Assembly: GCA_913778505.1 (NCBI GenBank) | Contig: CAJYWD010000036.1 | Span: forward strand, 310,001 to 374,000 | Reading direction: 5' to 3' | Length of the DNA: 64,000 nucleotides | Source: an uncultured Chryseobacterium sp. | GTDB taxonomy: Bacteria > Bacteroidota > Bacteroidia > Flavobacteriales > Weeksellaceae | Shown here: piece after piece, positions 50,259 to 59,048 of the stretch | Position numbering within the stretch: the first letter of the stretch is position 1 | Layout of the letters: the number at the start of each line of letters is the position of its first letter | Notes under the pieces: model-generated | What the model saw: the letters and a program-made list of their open reading frames with translations, nothing else | What the model was told of the DNA's origin: nothing | Database searches by the model: none | Translations under genes and position numbers: made by a program

Positions 50259-50759
50259 TTATTTAATGATGGTCACAATGTTGGGCTGGCCCGGAAGTTT
50301 TGTGAATATCAGCTGATTGTCATACCAGAGTTTGGAGAGCTCGAAAAGTGAGGGCGTCCAGCGGTATTCTATTTCAACGGTGTCATCATCATTCACGGTC
50401 TGGGAGTTTGTTTTCTTAGAATATCTTATCAGAAATCTTGACCGGTAGATCTTGAGTTCCGGACTGATGGAATCTTTGAGTCGGCGTACTGCTCCTGCAG
50501 CATAATCGAGATAAGTAATGGTGTCGCGATCCTTTTGAAGACTGGAGCCTGAGACAGGCGCCTGAGCCGTCTCACTCAGCAAATCCAGCAGACTGACGGA
50601 AGTATAGGATCCAGGAATTTTACTGTTCAGTAAATCCGGATTGGATGCACTGCGGACATACATCTTCAGAACCTGATCAATGACCTGATAGTCATTCTCA
50701 TCACCGCGGCAGCAAATCATTGCCATCATTGAAATTATTATGAAAAAGCTTTTCTTCAT
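50259..50759 (-). CDS. Predicted lipoprotein of unknown function
   Basis: 166 residues from the ATG at 50759. Signal-like MKKSFFIIISMMAMICCRG carries a lipobox-type cysteine pair. The mature part has no recognised motif. It follows the asparagine synthase gene by 29 bases on the same strand, so may belong to that polysaccharide operon, but its role is unknown. The ATG at 50777 is less likely because it lacks a charged signal start. Confidence 0.55.
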   Translation of the reverse strand: MKKSFFIIISMMAMICCRGDENDYQVIDQVLKMYVRSASNPDLLNSKIPGSYTSVSLLDLLSETAQAPVSGSSLQKDRDTITYLDYAAGAVRRLKDSISPELKIYRSRFLIRYSKKTNSQTVNDDDTVEIEYRWTPSLFELSKLWYDNQLIFTKLPGQPNIVTIIK

Positions 50760-50788
50760 GATACAAATGTAGTACAAAAATCAATTTG

Positions 50789-52687
50789 TTACGCCTCAAA
50801 ATAGCGCTGATACCACAATTCAAAAGTTACTAATTGCCAGATTTTTACACAGTCATAGTCGGATCTTTGATTTTTCCACCACAGGTCCATGGTTTCAGCA
50901 TTGAAAAAGTTACGTGTCTTGAGACTTTCTAATTGTTCCGCAATAAAATTCCGGACGCGAGGTTCGGTTCTTATAAAATGGGCAAGTGGAAAAGAAAAAC
51001 CGCGTTTCGGCATTTTCAGAACTTCGGGATGTACGTAAGACTGTGCTACCTTGCGGAGCAGTGGTTTGTTCCGGATTCCGTTAAATCGCAAATCCTCCGG
51101 CAGAGAAGCTATGTAATCGATCAGATCATTGCTGAGATAAGGATACCGGAACTCCACACCATATTTCATGGCGCTCAAATCGTCCCGAAAAACGTGATGT
51201 GATGACAGTGAATATCGCATGTCATATTCGAAAAGCGCTTCGTAATCCTTACTTTTTGTGGTTTTTTTATCATTAAGCTGAGGATTAATTGACTGATAAA
51301 TTTCTTTGCGTAACACATCTCGCACCTCTGCAGGCTTCATACCAACCTGACTTTGTCGAAAAAAGTCCAGCATGTCTTCCTGCGACAGATAATTTTTGAC
51401 CTTTTTAGAAAGATTGTCGTTGGTAAAAATGAAATGTCTGAGAAAGCTAAACTTTCTGGTCTTTTTCCAACGTTCCAGTTTCAGCGAGTGGGAATATCCT
51501 GCAAATAGCTCATCGGCACCGTTGCCGCTCAGCACGACTTTGAAACCCAGTTCACGCGCATATTCTGCAGCATTCATTAATACTTCAAGACTGCTGTAAG
51601 GTTCTTCAAAATGTTGGATATTGTCTTTAAGCTGCTGAAGGATCTCATCGTCAGAAACCGTTTTGATGTGATGTGGAATCTGGATTTGTTTCGCCATAAG
51701 GCTGGCATTCTCTACTTCGCTTTCAGAAAATTGGTAAGCAATGGTGAACGCATTAATATCCTGTTTATACTTTTTAGACTGTGCGGTAATCAATGTAGAA
51801 TCGATGCCTCCACTCATCATGCTGGTTACGGGAACATCTGCGTACAGCTGTTTTTCTACGCTTGCAGAAAGCAGTCGATCGACTTCTGCCACCGCTTCAG
51901 ACTCAGAAACAGCATCTAGTTTTGCTTTTGGCAAGTCCCAGAATCTAACCTTGTCAGTGATACCGCTATCCAGATTGAGATTTATAAAAGTTCCTGTTTC
52001 CAGAGAAAGTATATTTTTAAAACAGGTTTCCGGAGCCAGCGTAGTCTGGAAAAGAAAATTGCTGTAAACGCCCTGCCAGTGGATTTCTGGCTGGATGAGT
52101 TCATTTTTCAACAATGCTTTGATCTCGGATGCCCAGATGATTGCATTATTTTGATGGTAATAAAACAGTGGTTTCATTCCCACACGGTCTCTGGCAAGAA
52201 ATAGATGTCGCTTTGTCACGTCTACAAGAGCGAGTGCAAACATACCATCCAGTTTTCCGAAAATAGCGGTTCCCCATTCCTGATATCCTTTCACAATCAC
52301 TTCCGTGTCTGAGTGACTTCTGAAATGATATCCCAGATTTTCCAGTTCTTTTCTGAGCGATTTGAAATTGTATATCTCGCCATTGAAAGTAATTGTTACC
52401 GATCTGTCTTCAGAGCTCATCGGCTGATGCCCTTTTTCCGAGAGGTCCACAATAGAAAGTCTTCTGAAGCCTAATGCTATTCTGGAATCAGTTTCTTCAA
52501 GAACAGGAAATTCATTTTTGACCGGTTGAGTCGAAGCTTTACCAGAAAAAGAATTCCCGGCAATGCCATCTGAAAGCCAAAAACCTTCATCATCTGGACC
52601 GCGGTGACGGATGGCATCATTCATTTCCAGAATATTTCTGGAGCTGATACTTTTGTTGAGTAAATGATATCCGCTAATCCCGCACAT
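50789..52687 (-). CDS. Asparagine synthetase (glutamine-hydrolysing), AsnB type
   Basis: 632 residues. The N-terminal glutaminase starts with Cys2 (MCGISGYHLL) and RHRGPDDEGFWL; the synthetase domain has the PP-loop MMSGGIDSTLI with the ATP-binding SGGxDS. Members in surface-polysaccharide clusters amidate sugars or other glycan substrates rather than making asparagine; next to a flippase and a glycosyltransferase, that is the likelier role here, but the substrate is unknown. Downstream of the flippase on the same strand. Confidence 0.85.
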   Translation of the reverse strand: MCGISGYHLLNKSISSRNILEMNDAIRHRGPDDEGFWLSDGIAGNSFSGKASTQPVKNEFPVLEETDSRIALGFRRLSIVDLSEKGHQPMSSEDRSVTITFNGEIYNFKSLRKELENLGYHFRSHSDTEVIVKGYQEWGTAIFGKLDGMFALALVDVTKRHLFLARDRVGMKPLFYYHQNNAIIWASEIKALLKNELIQPEIHWQGVYSNFLFQTTLAPETCFKNILSLETGTFINLNLDSGITDKVRFWDLPKAKLDAVSESEAVAEVDRLLSASVEKQLYADVPVTSMMSGGIDSTLITAQSKKYKQDINAFTIAYQFSESEVENASLMAKQIQIPHHIKTVSDDEILQQLKDNIQHFEEPYSSLEVLMNAAEYARELGFKVVLSGNGADELFAGYSHSLKLERWKKTRKFSFLRHFIFTNDNLSKKVKNYLSQEDMLDFFRQSQVGMKPAEVRDVLRKEIYQSINPQLNDKKTTKSKDYEALFEYDMRYSLSSHHVFRDDLSAMKYGVEFRYPYLSNDLIDYIASLPEDLRFNGIRNKPLLRKVAQSYVHPEVLKMPKRGFSFPLAHFIRTEPRVRNFIAEQLESLKTRNFFNAETMDLWWKNQRSDYDCVKIWQLVTFELWYQRYFEA

Positions 52688-52747
52688 GTTTTATTTTTTC
52701 GACGTAAAAATAATGGATTTGATTGATAAAATATGTATTAAAGGCTA

Positions 52748-54004
52748 TCAATGTTGTTTTCCGGTTAGCGTTTTGAATAAAATTTTCATCTCTGCCGGTG
52801 TAATCAGATAATCTTTCAATGAAAAATTCGTGGTTGTGTAAAAGCGCCAGAAAAGAATAGATGCGGAAACCACATAGGAACTTACGGTCACCACGCAGGC
52901 GCCTAAAATACCCCAGACCGGAATGATAATGAGAGATAAAACAATGGTTATGACGAGGCCAACGAACGACTTGATGTTAAGAATCCTCAGTTCCCTGACT
53001 GCCGAGAAATAATAGCCGATCATATCGCTCACGGCGATGGCAAAGATGCCGGGCGTGAGAAGCAGCATGATGAAACGGGTCTCGCCAAACTCCCTTCCGA
53101 AAATTAAAATATAAACTTGTGACGGAATCAATAAAATTCCCAAGAAGAAGATCACCATCACGCTGAAGGCTACTTTAAGGGATGCCTTGGTTTTCTGAAT
53201 AGAATCCTCATGGCTAGGACTGTTCACAACATCCGAGTAAAGTACTACGGCGATACTTCTCGTAATGGTCCAGATGGCTTCTGAAAACGTAATGCCGATA
53301 GAAAATATCCCAACGGCAGACAGACCCTGATAATGTTCCAGGAAATAGAAAGATAGTCTGTAATTCAGAAATTGTACGAATGCGCTCAGCTGTGTTTTCC
53401 ATCCATATTCCAGCATATCCCGGAAAACCTTTTTTGTCAGGATAAAATTCCTGATCCGGCATTTTTTAAAAAGCTGTAAAGTGCTGACAGCAGACAAAAT
53501 AAGGAGACAGAAAATCTGCGCAAGAAAGTACACGGAGACATCCCTGAAGTCTGCAATGAAAATCAAAACCATCAGAAAAATAACATGCAGCAGCTGCTGA
53601 AGTACCGTGTAAAGATTATAGCGCTTGATGTCCTGCGTGCCGATAAAAAGACTGATATTAGTCGTCAAAACAGAAGAAAAAACAGAAATGAACATCAGGT
53701 AAACCAAATAACCTTCCTGAAAAATGTTCAGTATCAATGGAATACTAATTCCTGTGAACAGGGACCATAGATACGAATAGCTCATTACCTGTTCCACCTG
53801 GAATTTTCTGGCGAAATAGGAGGTGCTGCTCCCGGAAAGAACGCTGCTGAAAAAACTCACCATCGCTACATTTGCGATCACAATCGAGATCACACCTTTT
53901 CCCTCGCTGCCCCACATATTTGTAGAGAAGATTACGAGACCGAAATTGACGATCAGAATCAAAAACCGTGAGACAAAGGTCTGAATGACGCGCAGCTGTT
54001 TCAT
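52748..54004 (-). CDS. Polysaccharide flippase (Wzx/MOP family)
   Basis: 418 residues with about twelve membrane segments and the MOP-superfamily pattern (IQTFVSRFLILIVNFGLVIF start, then repeated helices). Flips lipid-linked oligosaccharides across the inner membrane. Its start overlaps the end of the glycosyltransferase gene (ATGA, 4 bases). Substrate unknown; the neighbouring glycosyltransferase and asparagine synthase suggest a surface glycan. Confidence 0.8.
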   Translation of the reverse strand: MKQLRVIQTFVSRFLILIVNFGLVIFSTNMWGSEGKGVISIVIANVAMVSFFSSVLSGSSTSYFARKFQVEQVMSYSYLWSLFTGISIPLILNIFQEGYLVYLMFISVFSSVLTTNISLFIGTQDIKRYNLYTVLQQLLHVIFLMVLIFIADFRDVSVYFLAQIFCLLILSAVSTLQLFKKCRIRNFILTKKVFRDMLEYGWKTQLSAFVQFLNYRLSFYFLEHYQGLSAVGIFSIGITFSEAIWTITRSIAVVLYSDVVNSPSHEDSIQKTKASLKVAFSVMVIFFLGILLIPSQVYILIFGREFGETRFIMLLLTPGIFAIAVSDMIGYYFSAVRELRILNIKSFVGLVITIVLSLIIIPVWGILGACVVTVSSYVVSASILFWRFYTTTNFSLKDYLITPAEMKILFKTLTGKQH

Positions 54005-55137
54005 GTCCTGTTTTTAGCAGCTTCCGTTATAAAATCGACAAAAGAACCGGAAATTCTGGACCAGTTGAATTCTTCCAGAAACCGTGCTCGTGCTGTTTCA
54101 GCGTGCTTCTGGTAAAGACTTCTATCATTCAGATATTGTTCAATGTGTCGAACTATCGAATTGGTATCGTTCGGATTGACCAGAAAACCAAAGTCTATTG
54201 GCTTGATATGCTTTCGGATACCCTTCAAAGCTGAATAAACAACGGGTTTCCCGGCGCCCATGTAATAGAAAAGTTTGATGGGCAGGGAATGGTGATTTTC
54301 GAAGTTAAATCCTCTCAAGTCGAAACAAACATCGGCAAAAGAAAATGATTGTGTGAAGTTTTCAAAGGAAGTCGGCTTTCCAAAGTCGACACGGTCTGCC
54401 AATGAATTCTTGAGTTGTTCCTCCAAAAAGTTTTCATCCTCTTCTGTCCGGGCAGCACCAATCATCAGAACATTCACGTTAAGATCCGTATGCCGTGCTT
54501 TGAGAAGATTTACAGCCTTCATAAAATGCCCGAAACCCTTTTCTTCAGAAAGTTCACCGGTAACGCAAAGTGTTATTTGGTTGGAAATCAGTGTTTTTAT
54601 GGATTCTGCAACAAACGCCTTAGCGGGATAGTAGGGAAGTATCAACTTTTTTTTCCAGGGAAAAGTATATGCGAGCGGCCATTTTTTAGTCTCTTCACCA
54701 AAAATAAAATGTGTACTTACAAACCCGGCGTAGAGTTGAATTAGCAAAAATTTAGTCGCATGAATCCATTTCATCAGCCGAGTAAAGGGTCTTAGCATCG
54801 ATAGGGAAGGATACCATTCCGTGACATCATAAATAATATTGATCTTGTGCCTTTTTCTGTACTGATGTGCAGCCAGAACTGCCAGCGGCTCTGAGCAGAC
54901 AACGACATGCGGAGTGAAATCCTTACATACATTCACAAATTTTTGAATCTTAGATTCTGAACTATCTTTCAGAATATCATTAGCATCTATTTCAATATGA
55001 TTGATGTTACCAACATAATCTGAACACAGACTGCATATTTTTACAGCATTTCCGCGGGCAGCTAGTTCGGCGGCCTGATGATAAAAGATACGATCATCAT
55101 TATACCGATGCGCTGTTGTGAGGAAGAGGATTTTCAA
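54001..55137 (-). CDS. Glycosyltransferase family 4-like
   Basis: 378 residues, two Rossmann domains (GT-B fold). KILFLTTAHRYNDDRIFYHQ at the N-terminus and LPIKLFYYMGAGKPVVYSAL late in the chain, which supplies the E/G-rich sugar-nucleotide loop, are typical of GT4. Transfers a sugar onto a lipid or glycan carrier. Overlaps the flippase gene by four bases; first gene of this small surface-glycan group. Confidence 0.82.
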   Translation of the reverse strand: MKILFLTTAHRYNDDRIFYHQAAELAARGNAVKICSLCSDYVGNINHIEIDANDILKDSSESKIQKFVNVCKDFTPHVVVCSEPLAVLAAHQYRKRHKINIIYDVTEWYPSLSMLRPFTRLMKWIHATKFLLIQLYAGFVSTHFIFGEETKKWPLAYTFPWKKKLILPYYPAKAFVAESIKTLISNQITLCVTGELSEEKGFGHFMKAVNLLKARHTDLNVNVLMIGAARTEEDENFLEEQLKNSLADRVDFGKPTSFENFTQSFSFADVCFDLRGFNFENHHSLPIKLFYYMGAGKPVVYSALKGIRKHIKPIDFGFLVNPNDTNSIVRHIEQYLNDRSLYQKHAETARARFLEEFNWSRISGSFVDFITEAAKNRT

Positions 55138-55152
55138 GGTTAAGTTTTTTGA

Positions 55153-55641
55153 CTATGCAATTGATGCAGCCCAGCTTCTGCTGTAAGGCTGAAGAAAATG
55201 ACTCAAAAAGTCAAGATAAGTGTTTTTGGAAAAATCGAAAACCTCAATATCCTTAGATAGTTCGCCGTTTCTTATTTTAGATTTGAAATCAGAAAGCTTC
55301 AATGTTTTGACTTCGCCATTTTCTACAAAGCTGGCTTTCATGCGGTCAAACAACCCAAGCTCAAATTCTGTATCCAATTCTCTCATTACCTTTCCAAGCG
55401 CATCAATGCTGCAGCCGGAAGCGGCTTCTTTTTCTTCATCTACACAGATGATGATAAACTGGTTTTTCTCAATCTTGAAAGATGATGACAATGGTTTTCC
55501 GTGTGCTGCCCAGCTTGCAAGAAAATCATACAATCTCTCTGCGATGATTTTACTTTCCTTTGCTGTAAAAGGTCTTGAGGCCGGATATATGATGACGCGG
55601 TAATCGTTGGTTTCTATAATGCTGGATTCTTCAATTTTCAT
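55153..55641 (-). CDS. Conserved protein of unknown function
   Basis: 162 residues, soluble, no motif I can name. Segments such as YRVIIYPASRPFTAKESKII and GCSIDALGKVMRELDTEFEL suggest a compact alpha/beta fold. Sits between the Fe-S redox group and the glycosyltransferase group, 15 bases before the GT4 gene on the same strand. Relatives in flavobacteria have, in my memory, been labelled ABC transporter ATPase, but no Walker motif is present, so that name should not be used. Confidence 0.6.
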   Translation of the reverse strand: MKIEESSIIETNDYRVIIYPASRPFTAKESKIIAERLYDFLASWAAHGKPLSSSFKIEKNQFIIICVDEEKEAASGCSIDALGKVMRELDTEFELGLFDRMKASFVENGEVKTLKLSDFKSKIRNGELSKDIEVFDFSKNTYLDFLSHFLQPYSRSWAASIA

Positions 55642-55729
55642 AGGAAGAGATTTATTGATGAAATGGAATCACATTCTGCAATTTCATTCTTAAAAAATTA
55701 AGGTATAAAATTACGGATTTTAATTCAAA

Positions 55730-55758
55730 GCAAAAACCCCAGATATTCTGAGGTTTTA
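55730..55758 (-). terminator. Terminator after the CCG-domain protein gene
   Basis: AAAACCCCAGA (55733-55743) pairs with TCTGAGGTTTT (55747-55757) at 10 of 11 positions. Read on the minus strand the hairpin is followed by a T-rich run. Confidence 0.7.
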
Positions 55759-55778
55759 ATAGTTTAGTGAATTAATAT

Positions 55779-56564
55779 TTACAAATCCTCAGCTTCTGCC
55801 AAAAGCTCCACAATATCTTTAACTTCCACTTCGGTATTTTTGTTGAAGTGCTTCACGCCATCGGTCATCATCGTGTTACAGAACGGACAGCCAGTTGCAA
55901 TCACTTTCGGCTGAAAAGCGAGTGCTTCTTCCGTTCTCTCGATATTGATGTCTTTGTTTCCCTTTTCCGGTTCCTTGAACATCTGCGCACCGCCCGCACC
56001 ACAGCATAAACCATTCGTTTTGCAACGTTTCATTTCTACCAGTTCTGCATCCAGCTTTTCGAGGAGCATTCTTGGGGCTTCATATTCATTATTGCCACGT
56101 CCGAGATAGCAAGGGTCATGGAACGTGATTTTTTTACCTTTGAAACTACCGCCTTCAATTTTCAACCGGCCTTCTTCCATCAGGTTTTTCAGAAATTGCG
56201 TATGATGCAACACTTCATAGTTTCCACCTAGACTTGGATATTCATTCTTCAAGGTATTAAAACAGTGTGGGCAAGCCGTCACGATCTTTTTGACTTCGTA
56301 AGAATTCAGAACTTCGATATTGGTGAGAGCCATCATCTGGAACACAAATTCGTTTCCGGCACGTTTAGCAGGGTCGCCGGTACAGGATTCTTCCTGGCCG
56401 AGAACTGCAAACTCGACACCGATTTTATTCAATATCTTGCAGAATGCCTTCGTAATTTTTTTGGCACGGTCATCAAAGCTTCCGGCACACCCGACCCAGA
56501 AGAGAACTTCCGGAGATTGACCTTCCGCAGCATAATCTGCCATTGTTTTTATAGTGAAATCCAT
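55779..56564 (-). CDS. Heterodisulfide reductase-like (Fe-S)-binding protein, CCG domain
   Basis: 261 residues with two CCG-type cysteine domains: CTGDPAKRAGNEFVFQMMAL and TACPHCFNTLKNEYPSLGG in the first half, HDPCYLGRGNNEYEAPRMLL, CKTNGLCCGAGGAQMF and ATGCPFCNTMMTDGV in the second. Such proteins (HdrB-like, GlpC and LutA related) carry unusual Fe-S clusters and pass electrons to or from thiols or quinones. Paired with the membrane Fe-S protein just upstream. The electron donor and acceptor are not known. Confidence 0.88.
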   Translation of the reverse strand: MDFTIKTMADYAAEGQSPEVLFWVGCAGSFDDRAKKITKAFCKILNKIGVEFAVLGQEESCTGDPAKRAGNEFVFQMMALTNIEVLNSYEVKKIVTACPHCFNTLKNEYPSLGGNYEVLHHTQFLKNLMEEGRLKIEGGSFKGKKITFHDPCYLGRGNNEYEAPRMLLEKLDAELVEMKRCKTNGLCCGAGGAQMFKEPEKGNKDINIERTEEALAFQPKVIATGCPFCNTMMTDGVKHFNKNTEVEVKDIVELLAEAEDL

Positions 56565-56664
56565 CTTTATTGTAAAATGTATGATGTATTAATGTAAAAC
56601 GTATCTTTAAAGCTTCAATAAGTACATTGTATGTACTTTTTACTTAGATACTTTGTACAAATGA

Positions 56665-57981
56665 TTAATTATCCTTCGCCCAATTCAATCGGTCTGCCTG
56701 ATTATATTGCCAAGGCGCAGCATTGTTCTCCACATTCGTCATCATTAGATTCAATTCCTGTGGCGCAGCAGATTGTTCCATTACCAGGAATCTCCTCATC
56801 TCGAAAATGATAGACAATGGGTCAATCAAAACCGGACAGGCTTCTACGCAAGCATTGCAGGTGGTACAGGCCCAAAGTTCTTCCTTTGTAATGTAATCGT
56901 TCAGAAGTTTTCGGCCATCGTCCACAAATTTTCCATTCTTGTTGATGTTCTTGCCCACCTCTTCCAGACGGTCTCTGGTCTTCATCATGATCAGTCTTGG
57001 AGACAATTTTTTACCCGTAATATTAGCGGGACAAACCGAAGTACATCTGCCACATTCGGTACAAGAGTAAGCACTCAGGAGTTGATGTTGATTAAGGTCA
57101 AAGATATCTTCGGCTCCGAATTTTGAAGGTACTTCTTCTGCGCCTTCAGCCGGAGCAGCGTATGGGTCTGCATTCGGATCCATCATCAGTTTGATTTCCT
57201 TAGTCACCGAATCCAGATTGTTGAATTTTCCTTTCTTCTCAAGATTGGCATACCACGTAGTCGGAAAGGCAAAAATAATATGAAGATGCTTGGAATAGTA
57301 GAGATAATTCATAAAGAATAAAATCCCAACGAAGTGAAACCACCACGCTGATTTTTCTATAATATGAAGGGTTTCCACATCCATATTCTGAAAAAACGGA
57401 AACAGGTGCGCCGAGATTGGAAAATTTCCTGAAAAACGAGCAGCATCAGCATAATAATCTGCACCGTTCATGGTAAAGAAAGCCACCATCAAAGCAAATT
57501 CGATGATCAGAATCCAATTGGCATCTTCTTTTGGCCAGCCGAACAGTTCCTTCATTGTCAATCTCTTGACATCATAAAAGTTTCTTCTGATAAAAAATAC
57601 AATGACTGCAAAAACCACCAGAGCCGCCAAGATTTCTAAAAATCCCGTAAAAAAGGCATAAAAGGATTCACCTAAAACACCTTGAAGAAAACGATGTGTT
57701 CCGAAAATCCCGTCAATGACGATTTCTAAAAGTTCTATATTGATAATGACAAAACCGACATAGATAAAGATGTGCAAAATACCGGCAATGGGTCTTTTTA
57801 CCATTTTGCTCTGCCCAAGAGCGACTCTTGTCATGGTTGCCCATCGCTCAGCTTTTCTATCCGTGCGGTTTATTTCTTTTCCCAGTTTGATGTTCCTGTA
57901 CAATTCCTTAAGCCGTTTTGCAAATAAGCCGAAACCAGCGACCAGAAGTATCAGAAAAACCACATTATCAATATATTGCAT
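56665..57981 (-). CDS. Membrane-anchored 4Fe-4S oxidoreductase (HdrC/GlpC-like)
   Basis: 438 residues. Five membrane segments in the N-terminal half (a NarI/b-type cytochrome-like region, about 5-260) and a C-terminal 4Fe-4S dicluster domain with CTECGRCTSVCPANITGK and CTTCNACVEACPVLIDPL. With the CCG protein downstream it forms a two-subunit redox complex like GlpBC or LldEF-type systems that feeds electrons into the respiratory chain. It starts four bases downstream of the MCE gene stop (stop at 57985, start at 57981). Confidence 0.88.
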   Translation of the reverse strand: MQYIDNVVFLILLVAGFGLFAKRLKELYRNIKLGKEINRTDRKAERWATMTRVALGQSKMVKRPIAGILHIFIYVGFVIINIELLEIVIDGIFGTHRFLQGVLGESFYAFFTGFLEILAALVVFAVIVFFIRRNFYDVKRLTMKELFGWPKEDANWILIIEFALMVAFFTMNGADYYADAARFSGNFPISAHLFPFFQNMDVETLHIIEKSAWWFHFVGILFFMNYLYYSKHLHIIFAFPTTWYANLEKKGKFNNLDSVTKEIKLMMDPNADPYAAPAEGAEEVPSKFGAEDIFDLNQHQLLSAYSCTECGRCTSVCPANITGKKLSPRLIMMKTRDRLEEVGKNINKNGKFVDDGRKLLNDYITKEELWACTTCNACVEACPVLIDPLSIIFEMRRFLVMEQSAAPQELNLMMTNVENNAAPWQYNQADRLNWAKDN

Positions 57982-57984
57982 AGG

Positions 57985-58932
57985 TTAGTCTTTATTATTC
58001 TTTCCGAAAACAGAGAAATTGACATAACGCTTAGGATTCGCTTTAAGGTCTTCCACTAGTTTATTAAGATTGTCAGAAGTCTTTGTCAGATTATTGTAAA
58101 GTTCATCATCCTTGGTCAGTTTACCAAGAGAACCTTCACCGTTTTGTATGCCGGAAATAACGTTATTAAGCTTGCCAGCAGTTTTGCTGAATTCATCAAT
58201 TGTCACATTAAGCTTGTCGATATCCACTCTTTCTGCTACTTTCCCGTATTTCTCCACCGTCGCATTAGTAGTCAGTAATGTCTTGTTGGCATTATCAATA
58301 ACGTTATGCAGACCATTTTCGTTGGAAGCAAGGATTCTGTTGGTTTGTTCCGCCGTGCCTTTGAAAGCTGCAACGGTCTGATTCAGATTGGAAAGCAGCA
58401 TTTTGATTTCCCTTCTGTTTTGTTCATCCACAATTTTATTGGTGCTTGCCAGAGTAGAGTCCAATTTCAAAAGAACATTTGACAATTGATCTTTAACGGG
58501 TTTTACTTGGGAGCTGAGCGAGTTCAGCATTGATAATTGGTAGTTTCCTTTCAGCGTATCACCGTCTTTCGCAGTTGGGCCGCCGTAGAACAGGTTGATT
58601 TTCATTTCCTTGCCGGACATTAGCCCTGGTTCGAAAATCTCTACCGTTGAATTTTTGGAGAACTCAAATGTATCATCCACAGTAAGCTTCACAATGAAGT
58701 GCAGCTTACCACCTTTGGTAATGGGTTTGATTTCATCTACCTGACCTACTTTCAGTCCGTTGATGGAAACAGGATTGGAAACTTCCAGGCCTTCTACATT
58801 GTCATAGTTGGCGTAGAACACATTATCTGTGGTGAAGAGATTTTTCCCTTTCATAAACTGATAAAGTATCACGAAACTTACAATGGCAAAAATTGCGATC
58901 AGTCCTGCTTTTAATTCTTTACTTATCTTCAC
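57985..58932 (-). CDS. MCE (MlaD-type) domain protein
   Basis: 315 residues. A membrane anchor (about 8-25, LKAGLIAIFAIVSFVILYQF) precedes one MCE domain (VSINGLKVGQVDEIKPITK, MSGKEMKINLFYGG) and a long C-terminal helical tail (about 150-300). It is predicted to carry phospholipids between membranes, as MlaD does. No MlaE permease or MlaF ATPase is next to it, so they must be encoded elsewhere. Followed at once by the Fe-S redox gene pair. Confidence 0.85.
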   Translation of the reverse strand: MKISKELKAGLIAIFAIVSFVILYQFMKGKNLFTTDNVFYANYDNVEGLEVSNPVSINGLKVGQVDEIKPITKGGKLHFIVKLTVDDTFEFSKNSTVEIFEPGLMSGKEMKINLFYGGPTAKDGDTLKGNYQLSMLNSLSSQVKPVKDQLSNVLLKLDSTLASTNKIVDEQNRREIKMLLSNLNQTVAAFKGTAEQTNRILASNENGLHNVIDNANKTLLTTNATVEKYGKVAERVDIDKLNVTIDEFSKTAGKLNNVISGIQNGEGSLGKLTKDDELYNNLTKTSDNLNKLVEDLKANPKRYVNFSVFGKNNKD

Positions 58933-58994
58933 TTCTGTTAATTTTAGTGGTTAGCAAATATATGAATATTGGATTTATAATTGATAAAAATAAA

Positions 58995-59030
58995 AAACAA
59001 CAAAAGCGACAATTATGCCGCTTTTGCTGT
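58995..59030 (-). terminator. Terminator after the PPIase gene
   Basis: CAAAAGCG (59001-59008) pairs with CGCTTTTG (59019-59026); on the minus strand a T-rich stretch follows the hairpin of the gene ending at 59049. Confidence 0.7.
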
Positions 59031-59048
59031 ATTTGATAATATGTTAAA

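Noticed and set aside
55153-55641. ABC transporter ATPase label for the 162-residue protein
   Set aside because: No Walker A, Walker B or signature motif is present; it is left as unknown.
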